NCBI GenBank assembly: GCA_011049715.1
Contig: DRHF01000151.1
Coordinates: 1-64,000, forward strand
Origin: Desulfobacterales bacterium
GTDB taxonomy: Bacteria; Desulfobacterota; Desulfobacteria; Desulfobacterales; UBA2156
Direction of reading: 5' to 3'
Length of the DNA stretch: 64,000 nt
Shown here: piece after piece, positions 17,073 to 27,194 of the stretch
How the letters are laid out: the number at the start of each line of letters is the position of its first letter
Numbering within the stretch: position 1 is the first letter of the stretch
The notes under the pieces: model-generated
The model's database searches: none
Told to the model about the DNA's origin: nothing
The model's input: only the letters and a program-made list of their open reading frames with translations
Position numbers and translations under genes: made by a program

Positions 17073-20000
17073 GTCTTCAAAACCATCTATTGAGAAAAAC
17101 GAGAGCCGTTCTTATGGTGTCGGCCGTGATTGCGCTCGGATTTCCCTCCCCTTCTCTCGCCGGTCGGATCGGAAACCAACCGGCGCCGTCCCTTTCGAAC
17201 CGACCGGAACAGATCACCGCTGAAACCGACCCTATGTTCTATGTCGCTGTCTCAAGGGATGGCAAATGGGTGGCATACACCTCTGAACGGAAAAAATTCA
17301 CAGATCTGTGGCTTCGGTCCGCTGACCCGTCCGTCATCGTACCGCCGAGAAGGTTGACCGCCGACCCTGGACGTGAATCTTCGCCGGCTTTCTCTCCAGA
17401 CGGCCGGTTCATAGCCTATACAAGCGAAAACTATGACGCGAAAGGCGACATTTTTCTGTTCGACCTCAAGGATCCACGCGCGCGTCCGGTTCGGTTGACC
17501 GGCCGAGACACAGAAGATGGTGCACCTTCTTTTTCCCCTGATGGGAAAAAATTGTATTTTCATCAAAAAGGGTTTGACGATCCTCATAGAAGTATTGTCA
17601 GTTTGGATATTGATAATAAGACGGATTTACATCATAAAAAATTAAAACCACGAAAACTCCCGGTCGATGGAGATGGTGCTTTTCCATCGATTTCTCCTAA
17701 CGGCTTAATGCTTGCCTTTGTATCTTACCGATACGACGATGCCGGAGATATCTTTGTCCTTGATCTGCAAACAAAAAAGGTTCGCACGGCCACGACCGGA
17801 CCGTATATGGATTTTTTCCCCTCATGGTCCTCGGATGGCAAACATATCTTTTTTTCACGGTTTGCGATCGATTCGAATCGCGATGGAAAGATCGACGCCA
17901 AGGACAATGCCGCCATATTTAAAACTGGTCTATCCGGCAAACCGTCGGGACCCTATCCTCTGACTTCGGCAAAATTTTCATCCTTTCAACCCCATGTGGC
18001 CGGTAAAAAGATTTTCTTTCTTTCTGATCTTGGCGGAACGAGCAATTGCTGGTCGCTGCCGATTGAGGGTCAAATTCCGATTGCAAAAGACGCAATAGAT
18101 CAAATGAAATTAGGTGAAGATCTTTCCCGCGCGATCCCTTTTGATCCATATCTCACCCTTCTCGCTTATTATAAGGTATTGGAGCGGTTCCCCGACCAGG
18201 CGCCCTTTGGGGCTGCTGCTGCGTTTGAAATCGGAAAAATTTATCAAAAATTGGGCCTGATGGCCAATGCCCATTTATCGTTTCGAATCGTCATTGATTA
18301 TTATCCGGCAATTCAGCCGGCAGCTGCCTTTTCGCTCATCGAACTGACAACCATTGATCTCCGGAAAGAACTCAAAAACGAAAAAGATGAGACGAAAAAA
18401 CCGGGTATCTTAAATAACGGACTCCGCCGCCTTGCGAACATCTCCAAGGGCCGCCCCCCTGCGGTCACCGGGAGATCAAAGCTCAAGCGTGCCGGATTGC
18501 TGGTTAACGAAGGGAGGGGTTCGGAAAATCTCCTCAAAGCGATCCATCTGCTTGAGAGTGTGATCCAAAACAACGCATCTTTAAAAGCTCAAGTGGCGGA
18601 AGCGATGGTTCTAAAGGCAGATATCTACAGTCAGATCAGCGGATTGGAAAAGGTCTATCCCATTTATCTTGATGTGGTCAAAACATATCAGTCGGTCGAT
18701 CCGTGGGCTGATGTGGCGGTTGATCGCATATTAAATCTGTCAATCTCGGAATCTGAAACAAAAAGCTTGGATGATAAATTACAACTACTTCGCAAAATAG
18801 CGGACGAAAATCGGGATGAAACGCCGCTGTTGTCCATCGGTGCTTTAAATCGAATTGGCGACCTGCTTTTTGAAGCAGGAGAAGGATCCAGGGCGAAAAA
18901 CGCCTACAGCCAGGTACTCGAAGAATTTCCGATTCTAACTTCACAAACCGCTGCTGCAAGGCTCTCCCTCGCCGAAATACTTTACAGGGAAGAGCGGTTT
19001 CGTCAAGCTTTGAAACTGTATGAAGCTGAAATTTCTTTAAGACCTGATGATGATTACATCTACCGACTGGCCCGGGATGGCTATATCCAAAAATCGCTTG
19101 GAGGCGCCGAATACCTCTATCGGTTGGGTGAGATTTCCTCTGCACGAAAAATATTTAAAGAATTGATCGAATACGACGACACCATTGTCGAAGCCCACCG
19201 CGGGTATATCAAATCCGCAGCCGCCCAAAAAGATGTGAAGAAAGTACTGAATGCTTACCGCAACCGGATGAGGAAGCGGGCTGATGACCCGATCGCTCTA
19301 TACGCAACCGCTCTTTGTCTCACCTATCTTAATGGAAAAGGTCCACTGATAGAAGCTAAACAGATGCTTATCCGTGCGATCAATTTAGACGGACAAATTG
19401 AGTATTTTCATCAAACCTTGGGATATGTGCTTGAGGTTCTCGAGACGGTTCATAAAACAGAGGGAGGGTTGGAAATTGCACTGGAATCCTACAAAAAAGC
19501 ATACTTTTTAAACAATCGAAAGGATAACCCCTTAAACGCAGCCAATCTTCTTCTCAATATCGGCAATACTTATTTTCTGCTCGGCCAGCACGCCAAGGCC
19601 TTCCATCATTTTACCCAACGTCTTCATTCAAAACAACCGTTTCAAAATAAAAGCACCGAAATACTGTTTTATCAGCGGTTGGGGTCGAGTGCGTTTCATG
19701 TAAGAGAGTCTGAAGCAACCATCAATGCGTTTACAAAGGCCATCGCGCTTATCGACCGGCGCATGCAACCGATGGATGCATCCAGGCAGTTTGACAAAAT
19801 CATTCGGTACATCATGGACCAGGTGATAACCCCATTGTTAAAAGACGGGGTCGAGCTTGCCGGACGCGCAAACATCATTGCCAAATCCCAGTCCCGGATA
19901 AAAAAGAGGTTGTCCGAGTTGAATAGAATACACCTTCCCCCGCCTGCTCCTCAATGGTCCGCCTACAACCGGGGGATGAAAGATTTGATTTTAGAGCAGG

Positions 20001-23000
20001 AAAAGTTGAACCAACGGGTAGTTTTATTATTAAAGGACCGTAAAAAAGTAAGCAAACACACACGGATAAATCCAAATGGCGTCGATCAGCGCCTCTCGGA
20101 GATCATCCGGAGAATAGGTGAAGATCTCAAGTTCCCTGAGCGGCTGATCCTCCTGAACGCCGAGCTCCTGGACCGTCTCGGTCTGGCCTATCAGGAAGCA
20201 GATCAATGGGAAAAGGCGATTAAAACACATGATCAGCTTTTTTCATTGAATAAGCGCCTCAATCTTTTGCAAAATTTAACTCGAAACAAAAGATCCGTTG
20301 CATACAGCCGATACCAGCTGGCGGAGACCCTGGCCGGTGAAGAGCGCCGAAAACAGCTCAAAGATGCAGCCGGGGAGTTTGTCGAGGTCATCGCTCTAGT
20401 CCGGAAATACGGTGTGCCGGATAAAAGCAAAAAAGAAGAAACGGGGCTTTTCAACATCGATCTTCAGTTTTCCATAGATGAAATTGGCGCAACCCGTGCA
20501 GGGCATGGCTTTTCCGCAGCCCAGGAAAAAAGACTTGCGGAAGCTTTCATCTCGCGTATCCAGGTAGAGCTCGGCGACCTGATACCTGCTGAAACAGCTA
20601 TCAAGGAACAACTTGCCGAGTACCCGATCGATGGCCCGGTTTCGGACAGTGACCTTCACGGGGTATCTCTCCTTTACCACCGAGCGGGTCAGTTGGCGAT
20701 GGCCAGGGGAAAACTGATCGATGCATTTTCTTTTTTTCGATACGCTGCTGATTTGACACTTCGGATGAAAAACAGGGTCAGCACCGCCACCAATATCATG
20801 AATATGGCCAAAGTGCTCAGTATGATCCCTGCAGAAACCAACGAACGCCATCTTTTTGTCCGCCAACTGGCGGTCATCGATAAAAAGATAACCCGTCTTC
20901 TTGATCAAAGTTCAATCCCTTTCCAAAAACCGATTGAAGCCATTTATCACAATACAATGGGCGTTTACGCTTTGGAGGGGTCGGATGGTTTAGGAAACAA
21001 TTTGGAACAGACCCTTTTTCGTATCAGAGGTTTTGAAACCGCCGGTTTTCATTTTAATAAAGGACTGAATTCACTTGAACACAAAAAAGTAACCCTCGAC
21101 CGAAAGAGTTTGGCGCTTCTTTCCACCCTGCATTTAAATCTGGCCAAAGTCGCTGTCGGTTTTGGAGAGAAAAAGAGCGCTGCAAATCATTTCAACCTGG
21201 CGCTCGATCTCTCAAAACGGGGTATGCTTCCGGAACTGAAGTGGCGTGCTTATGCGGGATTGAACCGGTTTGAAGAAGCATTGACCACACTGGAGTCCGT
21301 CAACATATTGAGGGCAGGCTGTCGCGTGGATGAAATTTTGGACACATTCGGAAAAATGGTGGATGATCTGGTTTTGTCAAATCGGATCGAAGATGCTTTT
21401 AATCTCGCGGAACGTCTTTCCGAACTTGAGCGGTTCAATCGACTTTCACCCCTGATCAATCGAATAAAAGAAAGTGAAAAAGCGCTATTTCGAAAAATTT
21501 ATTCGCGGCTGGAACGGATCGCCACACTGCGCGGAAAGATATCTGCGGCAGATGGGGAGAAAAAACAATATCTGCAACAACGGTTGGCCAGTGAAATCGA
21601 ACTGGTCGAATCAAGTACTGGGAAAAACAGAGAAAAATTGCCGGACATCGTAAGGTTTATCCCAGATAAAAAAACCCGGGAACAGGTGATGATTCTGTTG
21701 GGGCTTGCTGTTGAGGCCGAGAATTTGGCAGATGATATTGTATTTCAAAATGAAAGAGATGCAGAGGCAAAGACCGGAGATGACAACCCTGGTGAAGCGG
21801 TCACTTCACCGACCCGAAAAGCGTATGAAGACCTCACCCAGCGCTACCAAGCATTGAGGGAAGAGGTGATTTCCGAGAGGCCTGAAGATAAGCCCGCCGA
21901 TATCATCACCTTCTTCGGGGCTGAGCCTTTTGAGGCCGCGGATGTGATGGCGCTCCTGCCGGAAAAAGGTAAACTGATCCGGCTATTTAAAACAAACCGT
22001 TTTCAGGATCATCAGGCACCCGTGTTTATCGCTTTTACGGTAACCCCTGATGATATCCAGGCCTCCCATATCACATCAATATCCAAAAGCGCTCAGGATC
22101 TCACCGGGCCGGATGATCAATTGATTTATCTAGCGTATGAGCGACTCGATTCGATCTTGGCCGCTCACTTGCCGATAAAAAAGGTCGACGCTTTTGCGCT
22201 GAGTGCCACCCACCTGATCCGATCGATCCTCAATCGAAAACCGTTTAAGCGAAACCTCCTGTCGATTCCCCCTTTTTCCGGCAACTTAACCGGCAACTCG
22301 AAGGGATACGACCCGATCACGCTTTCAGATTTAACAACCAGCGAATTTTCATATGAAGCAGATGGAGTTCACACTTTATGGCTGTCAGTACCGGTTTCAT
22401 TTGCCTACCGGGTCCCCACCCGGGAAGGGGAATACCCAAACCGGTTTCTGACGGCAGATGGTGTTGGGGGACAGCAAATTGCATTGACAAAACTGCTCAA
22501 TACCTTTACCAACCTCTCCCTGGCGCTGTTACCAAAGGCATCTGTTGCGGATGCATACTGGATTGGACACCTGTTTTCAATATACGGAACGCCGAGTGTG
22601 ATCCTCCCAGTAAACCCAGAGATTGATTCAAGTTTTTCTAAAGCGTTTCTCAATGTGTATGCTTCCGCTTCGGCTCTCAAAGCGATGAGATCGGCAACAT
22701 CGATTTTAGAAATAAAAAATCAATGGATTCAGCTCGGTTATGCCGGCATGACCTCTGAAGAAGGGTTGGCGTTCGCCAAAACCCATTTTACAAACTACGT
22801 TCAAGAAGCGGATAAGGCCTATAAAACCAATCTTTATTCAAAGGCCCTTGCCCTTTTTGAGAATGCAATACTGATCGCCGAAAATTCAGCTCAATTCAGC
22901 CGCTACCTCCCCCCTCTTTTGGGCTATGCCCGTGAGAGTGCATATAGGACGGGCAATCTGAAAAAGACACTCAAGCACGCCGTGACACTGGCAAATCTGA

Positions 23001-25633
23001 TGACCCAAAAAAACCCCGATACAAAAGCACACGGAGAAGCGCTTTTGAGGTTGGGCATCATCTATTCTCAATTTGAACAATATGAAAAGGCGGTTCCGAT
23101 TCTAGAAGAGGCTTTGGAAATTTTTTCTAATTTGGAACTGGGCACCTACCAGATTTCGACCCTGGCGGATCTGGGTGTAATTTTAGAGAATGCGATGAAA
23201 TATGACCGGGCGATGGATCAGTTCCAAGCCGCCGCATCTCTGAGCAAAGTATTGAATAAGGAAGCGCTTTTAGCGGGTCAACATTCAAATATCGGCAGAA
23301 TATACGATTTACGCCTGAGTCAATATGCTCTGGCCATCCAGAGCTATAAAAAGGCTCTTCTTATTTACAAAGGGATGGAACGCTCTTTAAAAATATCGGC
23401 CCGCATCGGCCAGTCTTTACTGGATATTGGACGGTGTTACCGTCTGTTGGGAAATTTTAAAAGCGCGGACCAACACTATGCCGAGGCGATAACTGTAGTA
23501 CGTTCAGGCCCCGATAACGTAAGCCTTATGACAAAAATTATCATCGAACAGGCCAATAACGCCTGGTTTCAGGGAAAATACGAAGAAGCTTTTAATTTGC
23601 AAACAAAATCGTATCAACTGGCAAAAGAAAATAACCTCGCCCTGATGCAGGTCATTTCCCTGAACACAGCCGGTCTTTTATGGTGGACATTGGGGGATAA
23701 TCAAAAGGCGATGATCGAACTGCAAAAAGCCCTGTCATCCGCGAAAGCACTTCGTGTGCGGGATGATGAAGTCGCCACCACATTAAATAACATTGGGCTG
23801 ATATTTCGGGAAATGGGGCGTCACACCGAGGCGTTGCAGGCTTTTGAAAATGCACTGGCCATTGACACGCGATTGAAATCGCGTTGGGCGATAGCCTACG
23901 ATCTACGCAATCAGGGATTGACCTATCTTTTGATGGGTGAAACAGAAAAGGCAATTCCACTATTCCAAAAAGCTTCCCGGCAGGCCGCTGCCATCGGTAA
24001 CCGGATTAATGAGGCAAAAGCGTACCTGGGGTTGGGAGATGCCTATTCCACTGTAGGAAAGAAGGCTGATGCGGCAAATTCATATCAAAAGGCCCTGGAA
24101 TTGGCGCAATCGATGTCATTGCGGGAAACCGAGTGGCGATCCATCTTCGGCATGGCAAAGCTCCTTCTTTCCGACAACCCTGAAAAGGCCGAGCAACTCC
24201 TTTTCGAGGCGGTGAGTGTCATTGAAAGCATGCGATCCGATATCAAAATCCTTCAACTCAAAGATCGCTTTTTATCCAACAAACTATCTGTTTATGAAAC
24301 CCTCTGCCGGTTGCTGGCGGACAGGGGAAAGATTGTGGAGTCCTTTGAAATCGCAGAACGATCCAGATCGAGGAACTTTATCGACCTCCTTGGAAATCAA
24401 AGGCTTTCTCTCAATCGATCGATAGACCAAGAACTTTACGATCGCCAGACTTTGCTTAGATCCCGAATAGAGGAACAAGAAGTCCTTTTGGCCCAATCGA
24501 CCGAAAAAGCGGAGCGTCAGACATACGAACAGGCACTGGTTGGACTTAGAAATGATTTTAAAACATTAATGCTCGAAATCCAGGCGGAAAACCCACAGTT
24601 GAGCGCCCTGGTCTCTGTTGGGGACTTCAGCGCAGAAAAGCTTATCCAAAAGCTGGAACCGGATGTGGCGCTAATTGAGTATTACATCCTCGAAAAGGAA
24701 ATATTCTATTGGTTGATTCGACCCAAAGGGATCAAGTTGTTCAGAGTCGCCGTGGACCGGAGGGACTTCGGTGAATCAATTCTTGATTATCGCAGAAGAA
24801 TCCAGAATATCGAACCGCTGGCGGACGAATCAAGGGCCCTTTTCAACACATTACTCACACCGGTGATGCCATACCTAAAGGAAGTAAAAAACCTCGGCAT
24901 CATCCCCCATGGCCCGCTGCACTACCTTTCGTTTTCCACTCTTTCGAACTCCGATGACTACCTGATCGATCTGTTTCCGATATTCTATTTGCCGAGCGCA
25001 AATGTGCTCAGCTACACCATAGGAAAACGTTTTAAAGAAAAAAATATTCGTGTTCTTGCCCTGGCAAATCCTGATCTGGGAGATCCGGCATTCAATCTTC
25101 CCTTTTCCGAACACGAGGTCTATTCGATAAAGTGGAACTTCCCAAATGTCACGGTGATGACCAAGGAACGGGCGACAGAAAAATGGGTGGTCGACAACAT
25201 CGAAAAATTTGGCATAATCCATATAGCGTCCCACGGCCAATTCGATCCAATCAACCCGCTTTTTTCAGCCATAAAGTTAACAAAAGGGAGCGGCATGGAC
25301 GGTAACCTGGAGGCGGCAGAGATTTTCGGGCTGAAGATCAATGCGGATATCGTTGTCCTTAGTGCCTGTCAGACCGGCCTGGGACGGGTAACAAAAGGGG
25401 ATGATGTTATCGGGTTGAACCGGGCGTTTTTCTATGCAGGTACCCACACCATTGTTTCGAGTCTATGGCGGGTCAGCGACGTCTCCACCGCCGTCATGAT
25501 AAAGGAGTTTTATCGTCAGTATATGTATCATAAAAAATCAGAGAGCCTACGATTGGCAACACTCCATGTAAAAAAGCGATTTCCCCATCCCGGATACTGG
25601 GGTGCGTTTACACTCGTGGGAGATTATTATTGA
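17054..25633 (+). CDS. Giant exported TolB-propeller / TPR / CHAT protease-like protein
   Basis: This 2859-residue protein has a Sec-type signal at residues about 18-37 (AVLMVSAVIALGFPSPSLAG). Residues about 50-350 form PD40/TolB-like propeller blades (SPAFSPDGRFIAYTSE, APSFSPDGKKLYFHQ, FPSWSSDGKHIFFSR), with an EF-hand-like loop at 273-284. Residues about 390-1480 and 1890-2370 are tetratricopeptide-type helical repeats. The C-terminal 400 residues are a CHAT domain with the caspase-like dyad His2727 (HIASHGQ) and Cys2772 (LSACQTG) plus the usual IPHGPLHYLSF and SSLWRVSD segments. Residues about 1615-1890 look like a second, degenerate CHAT fold without dyad residues. The gene overlaps its upstream neighbour and precedes the SH3b gene by 18 bases. 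Protease activity is inferred from intact residues; the substrate is unknown. Confidence 0.82.
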   Translation: MEKKAISLQNHLLRKTRAVLMVSAVIALGFPSPSLAGRIGNQPAPSLSNRPEQITAETDPMFYVAVSRDGKWVAYTSERKKFTDLWLRSADPSVIVPPRRLTADPGRESSPAFSPDGRFIAYTSENYDAKGDIFLFDLKDPRARPVRLTGRDTEDGAPSFSPDGKKLYFHQKGFDDPHRSIVSLDIDNKTDLHHKKLKPRKLPVDGDGAFPSISPNGLMLAFVSYRYDDAGDIFVLDLQTKKVRTATTGPYMDFFPSWSSDGKHIFFSRFAIDSNRDGKIDAKDNAAIFKTGLSGKPSGPYPLTSAKFSSFQPHVAGKKIFFLSDLGGTSNCWSLPIEGQIPIAKDAIDQMKLGEDLSRAIPFDPYLTLLAYYKVLERFPDQAPFGAAAAFEIGKIYQKLGLMANAHLSFRIVIDYYPAIQPAAAFSLIELTTIDLRKELKNEKDETKKPGILNNGLRRLANISKGRPPAVTGRSKLKRAGLLVNEGRGSENLLKAIHLLESVIQNNASLKAQVAEAMVLKADIYSQISGLEKVYPIYLDVVKTYQSVDPWADVAVDRILNLSISESETKSLDDKLQLLRKIADENRDETPLLSIGALNRIGDLLFEAGEGSRAKNAYSQVLEEFPILTSQTAAARLSLAEILYREERFRQALKLYEAEISLRPDDDYIYRLARDGYIQKSLGGAEYLYRLGEISSARKIFKELIEYDDTIVEAHRGYIKSAAAQKDVKKVLNAYRNRMRKRADDPIALYATALCLTYLNGKGPLIEAKQMLIRAINLDGQIEYFHQTLGYVLEVLETVHKTEGGLEIALESYKKAYFLNNRKDNPLNAANLLLNIGNTYFLLGQHAKAFHHFTQRLHSKQPFQNKSTEILFYQRLGSSAFHVRESEATINAFTKAIALIDRRMQPMDASRQFDKIIRYIMDQVITPLLKDGVELAGRANIIAKSQSRIKKRLSELNRIHLPPPAPQWSAYNRGMKDLILEQEKLNQRVVLLLKDRKKVSKHTRINPNGVDQRLSEIIRRIGEDLKFPERLILLNAELLDRLGLAYQEADQWEKAIKTHDQLFSLNKRLNLLQNLTRNKRSVAYSRYQLAETLAGEERRKQLKDAAGEFVEVIALVRKYGVPDKSKKEETGLFNIDLQFSIDEIGATRAGHGFSAAQEKRLAEAFISRIQVELGDLIPAETAIKEQLAEYPIDGPVSDSDLHGVSLLYHRAGQLAMARGKLIDAFSFFRYAADLTLRMKNRVSTATNIMNMAKVLSMIPAETNERHLFVRQLAVIDKKITRLLDQSSIPFQKPIEAIYHNTMGVYALEGSDGLGNNLEQTLFRIRGFETAGFHFNKGLNSLEHKKVTLDRKSLALLSTLHLNLAKVAVGFGEKKSAANHFNLALDLSKRGMLPELKWRAYAGLNRFEEALTTLESVNILRAGCRVDEILDTFGKMVDDLVLSNRIEDAFNLAERLSELERFNRLSPLINRIKESEKALFRKIYSRLERIATLRGKISAADGEKKQYLQQRLASEIELVESSTGKNREKLPDIVRFIPDKKTREQVMILLGLAVEAENLADDIVFQNERDAEAKTGDDNPGEAVTSPTRKAYEDLTQRYQALREEVISERPEDKPADIITFFGAEPFEAADVMALLPEKGKLIRLFKTNRFQDHQAPVFIAFTVTPDDIQASHITSISKSAQDLTGPDDQLIYLAYERLDSILAAHLPIKKVDAFALSATHLIRSILNRKPFKRNLLSIPPFSGNLTGNSKGYDPITLSDLTTSEFSYEADGVHTLWLSVPVSFAYRVPTREGEYPNRFLTADGVGGQQIALTKLLNTFTNLSLALLPKASVADAYWIGHLFSIYGTPSVILPVNPEIDSSFSKAFLNVYASASALKAMRSATSILEIKNQWIQLGYAGMTSEEGLAFAKTHFTNYVQEADKAYKTNLYSKALALFENAILIAENSAQFSRYLPPLLGYARESAYRTGNLKKTLKHAVTLANLMTQKNPDTKAHGEALLRLGIIYSQFEQYEKAVPILEEALEIFSNLELGTYQISTLADLGVILENAMKYDRAMDQFQAAASLSKVLNKEALLAGQHSNIGRIYDLRLSQYALAIQSYKKALLIYKGMERSLKISARIGQSLLDIGRCYRLLGNFKSADQHYAEAITVVRSGPDNVSLMTKIIIEQANNAWFQGKYEEAFNLQTKSYQLAKENNLALMQVISLNTAGLLWWTLGDNQKAMIELQKALSSAKALRVRDDEVATTLNNIGLIFREMGRHTEALQAFENALAIDTRLKSRWAIAYDLRNQGLTYLLMGETEKAIPLFQKASRQAAAIGNRINEAKAYLGLGDAYSTVGKKADAANSYQKALELAQSMSLRETEWRSIFGMAKLLLSDNPEKAEQLLFEAVSVIESMRSDIKILQLKDRFLSNKLSVYETLCRLLADRGKIVESFEIAERSRSRNFIDLLGNQRLSLNRSIDQELYDRQTLLRSRIEEQEVLLAQSTEKAERQTYEQALVGLRNDFKTLMLEIQAENPQLSALVSVGDFSAEKLIQKLEPDVALIEYYILEKEIFYWLIRPKGIKLFRVAVDRRDFGESILDYRRRIQNIEPLADESRALFNTLLTPVMPYLKEVKNLGIIPHGPLHYLSFSTLSNSDDYLIDLFPIFYLPSANVLSYTIGKRFKEKNIRVLALANPDLGDPAFNLPFSEHEVYSIKWNFPNVTVMTKERATEKWVVDNIEKFGIIHIASHGQFDPINPLFSAIKLTKGSGMDGNLEAAEIFGLKINADIVVLSACQTGLGRVTKGDDVIGLNRAFFYAGTHTIVSSLWRVSDVSTAVMIKEFYRQYMYHKKSESLRLATLHVKKRFPHPGYWGAFTLVGDYY

Positions 25634-25651
25634 TACTGAAAGGTGAAGAAA

Positions 25652-26173
25652 ATGAATCGAGCTATTATTTTTCTTATTAGCTTTTTAGCCCTTGCCATTC
25701 TTGGTTATCCGGCAGTAGGCGCCCAAAAAAAAGTCTGGGTATCCACAACCGGTGCCAAGCTGAAAGCAGAAAAGACAGTTTCATCCGCAACCATCGCCAA
25801 CCTCCCGGTCGGTACCCAGCTGACGGTCCACGCTTTAAAAAACCGATGGTATCAGGTTTCCGCGCCCGACGGTAAAAAGGGCTGGATATACCGAGGCAAA
25901 GTTTCAAGCAAACCGCCTAAAAAGGAGGGAGGGGAACAAAATCCTTTGGGGACGCTCATCGGCAGTCTTACGGGAAGCAACATACAAGCAGATGCTTCCG
26001 ATACATCAAGGAGCGTCCGGGGTCTATCGCCGGAAGCAGAAGCATATGCCGATCGAACCGGAACCCCGGAACAATACAAAAAGGCACTCGATACTATTAT
26101 ATCAATGAAAACAAGCGACGGGGAGATAGAGCAATTTCTTAGAGCAGGCAAAATTGGAGAATACGCTGAATAA
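25652..26173 (+). CDS. Exported SH3b-domain protein
   Basis: This is a protein of about 173 residues. The ATG at 25652 is preferred to GTG at 25643 because AAAGGTGA sits six bases before it and the frame then opens MNRAIIFLISFLALAILG, a signal peptide. Residues about 27-85 are a bacterial SH3 domain (KVWVSTTGAKLKAE..., RWYQVSAPDGKKGWIYRG), which commonly binds peptidoglycan or peptides. The remainder is Gly/Ser/Asp-rich and then helical (SPEAEAYADRTGTPEQYKKAL). It sits between the CHAT protein and M48 protease genes and may scaffold them at the cell wall. Confidence 0.75.
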   Translation: MNRAIIFLISFLALAILGYPAVGAQKKVWVSTTGAKLKAEKTVSSATIANLPVGTQLTVHALKNRWYQVSAPDGKKGWIYRGKVSSKPPKKEGGEQNPLGTLIGSLTGSNIQADASDTSRSVRGLSPEAEAYADRTGTPEQYKKALDTIISMKTSDGEIEQFLRAGKIGEYAE

Positions 26174-26264
26174 GGCTTCCATCCGTTATACCGATCAAAA
26201 CCATCATCCCCGATGGGGCTCGATCGACAAAGCTTCAAAACAGATAAAAAGGATTAAAACCATC

Positions 26265-27194
26265 ATGGGACACCGACAAAAACAAACCCGATCAGATCAG
26301 CGGTTCATGTACAATCGCCGCAGGTTCATTAAATACGCCGGGATCCTGAGCATTTTAACCTTAAACCCCGCCCATGCGTTTAATATCTTCGAATTGCTCG
26401 ATCCTGAAGGAGAATCAGAAGATCTCCAAAAATTAAAAAAGATTTTGGGCGGAGCCGGAAAGATCCTGACCAGTTCGACCGATCTGGACTATAAATCCGA
26501 GTTTGCCATCGGAGAAAGCCTGGCGCTTGAGGGTCTCCGGCGGTACGGTCGCCCGGTAAATGATTCCCAGCTGCAAAAATACGTCAATCTGGTTGGGAAC
26601 TCGGTCGCCCGCAACTCAAAGCGATTTAATATTCCATTTTATTTTGTGGTTGTAAAAAACCATCTGTACAATGCTTTTGCGTGTCCGGGCGGCATCATCT
26701 TCGTCACATCGACCCTGATGCAATCGATCGACGATGAATCCCAACTGGCAGGAGTGCTGGCCCATGAGGTCGCACACGTCAGCCACAAACACGCTCTTAA
26801 ATCCATTCGCCGGGCGAAATTTTTCCAGGGCGTGGGTGAAATCACAGCTGCCACCATGAAGGCAGAGGAAGGAAAACAGTTTCAAGATATGATTGGCGGT
26901 TTACAAAATATACTTTTTGATCGGGGTCTTGATAAGAATATGGAATTCGAGGCGGATATCTCCGGTATGGAAATTGCTTACAAAACCGGCTATAATCCCC
27001 AAGGACTGGTCCGGGTGCTCAATATACTCAAACAGAGAGAAAAAACAGCTGAAAAAAGAGGATCGTGGTTTTCGACCCACCCGCCTTTGAATCAAAGAAT
27101 AAAAAAATGCCGACTCAAAATGAAAAGCTATCCGGACGCCTCATCCATGTCGATTGTCAAAGATCGATTTCTTTATTATAAAAAGCGGCTTTAA
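26265..27194 (+). CDS. M48-family zinc metalloprotease with Tat-like signal
   Basis: This is a protein of about 309 residues. The zinc site is LAHEVAHVSHKH (HExxH), with the third ligand Glu in MEFEADISGMEIAYKTG. The N-terminus contains YNRRRFIKYAGILSILTL, close to the twin-arginine consensus (RRxFLK) followed by a hydrophobic core, so Tat export is likely. A longer frame from 26154 would overlap the SH3b gene and place the signal internally. I choose ATG 26265, with AAGGA upstream; ATG 26307 is also possible. The family includes the BepA/LoiP outer-membrane quality-control proteases. It is the last gene of the envelope operon; the terminator stem overlaps its stop codon. Confidence 0.82.
   Translation: MGHRQKQTRSDQRFMYNRRRFIKYAGILSILTLNPAHAFNIFELLDPEGESEDLQKLKKILGGAGKILTSSTDLDYKSEFAIGESLALEGLRRYGRPVNDSQLQKYVNLVGNSVARNSKRFNIPFYFVVVKNHLYNAFACPGGIIFVTSTLMQSIDDESQLAGVLAHEVAHVSHKHALKSIRRAKFFQGVGEITAATMKAEEGKQFQDMIGGLQNILFDRGLDKNMEFEADISGMEIAYKTGYNPQGLVRVLNILKQREKTAEKRGSWFSTHPPLNQRIKKCRLKMKSYPDASSMSIVKDRFLYYKKRL

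Noticed and set aside
20396-20908. 170-codon minus-strand open frame
   Set aside because: Antisense to the TPR part of the CHAT protein gene and without any domain.
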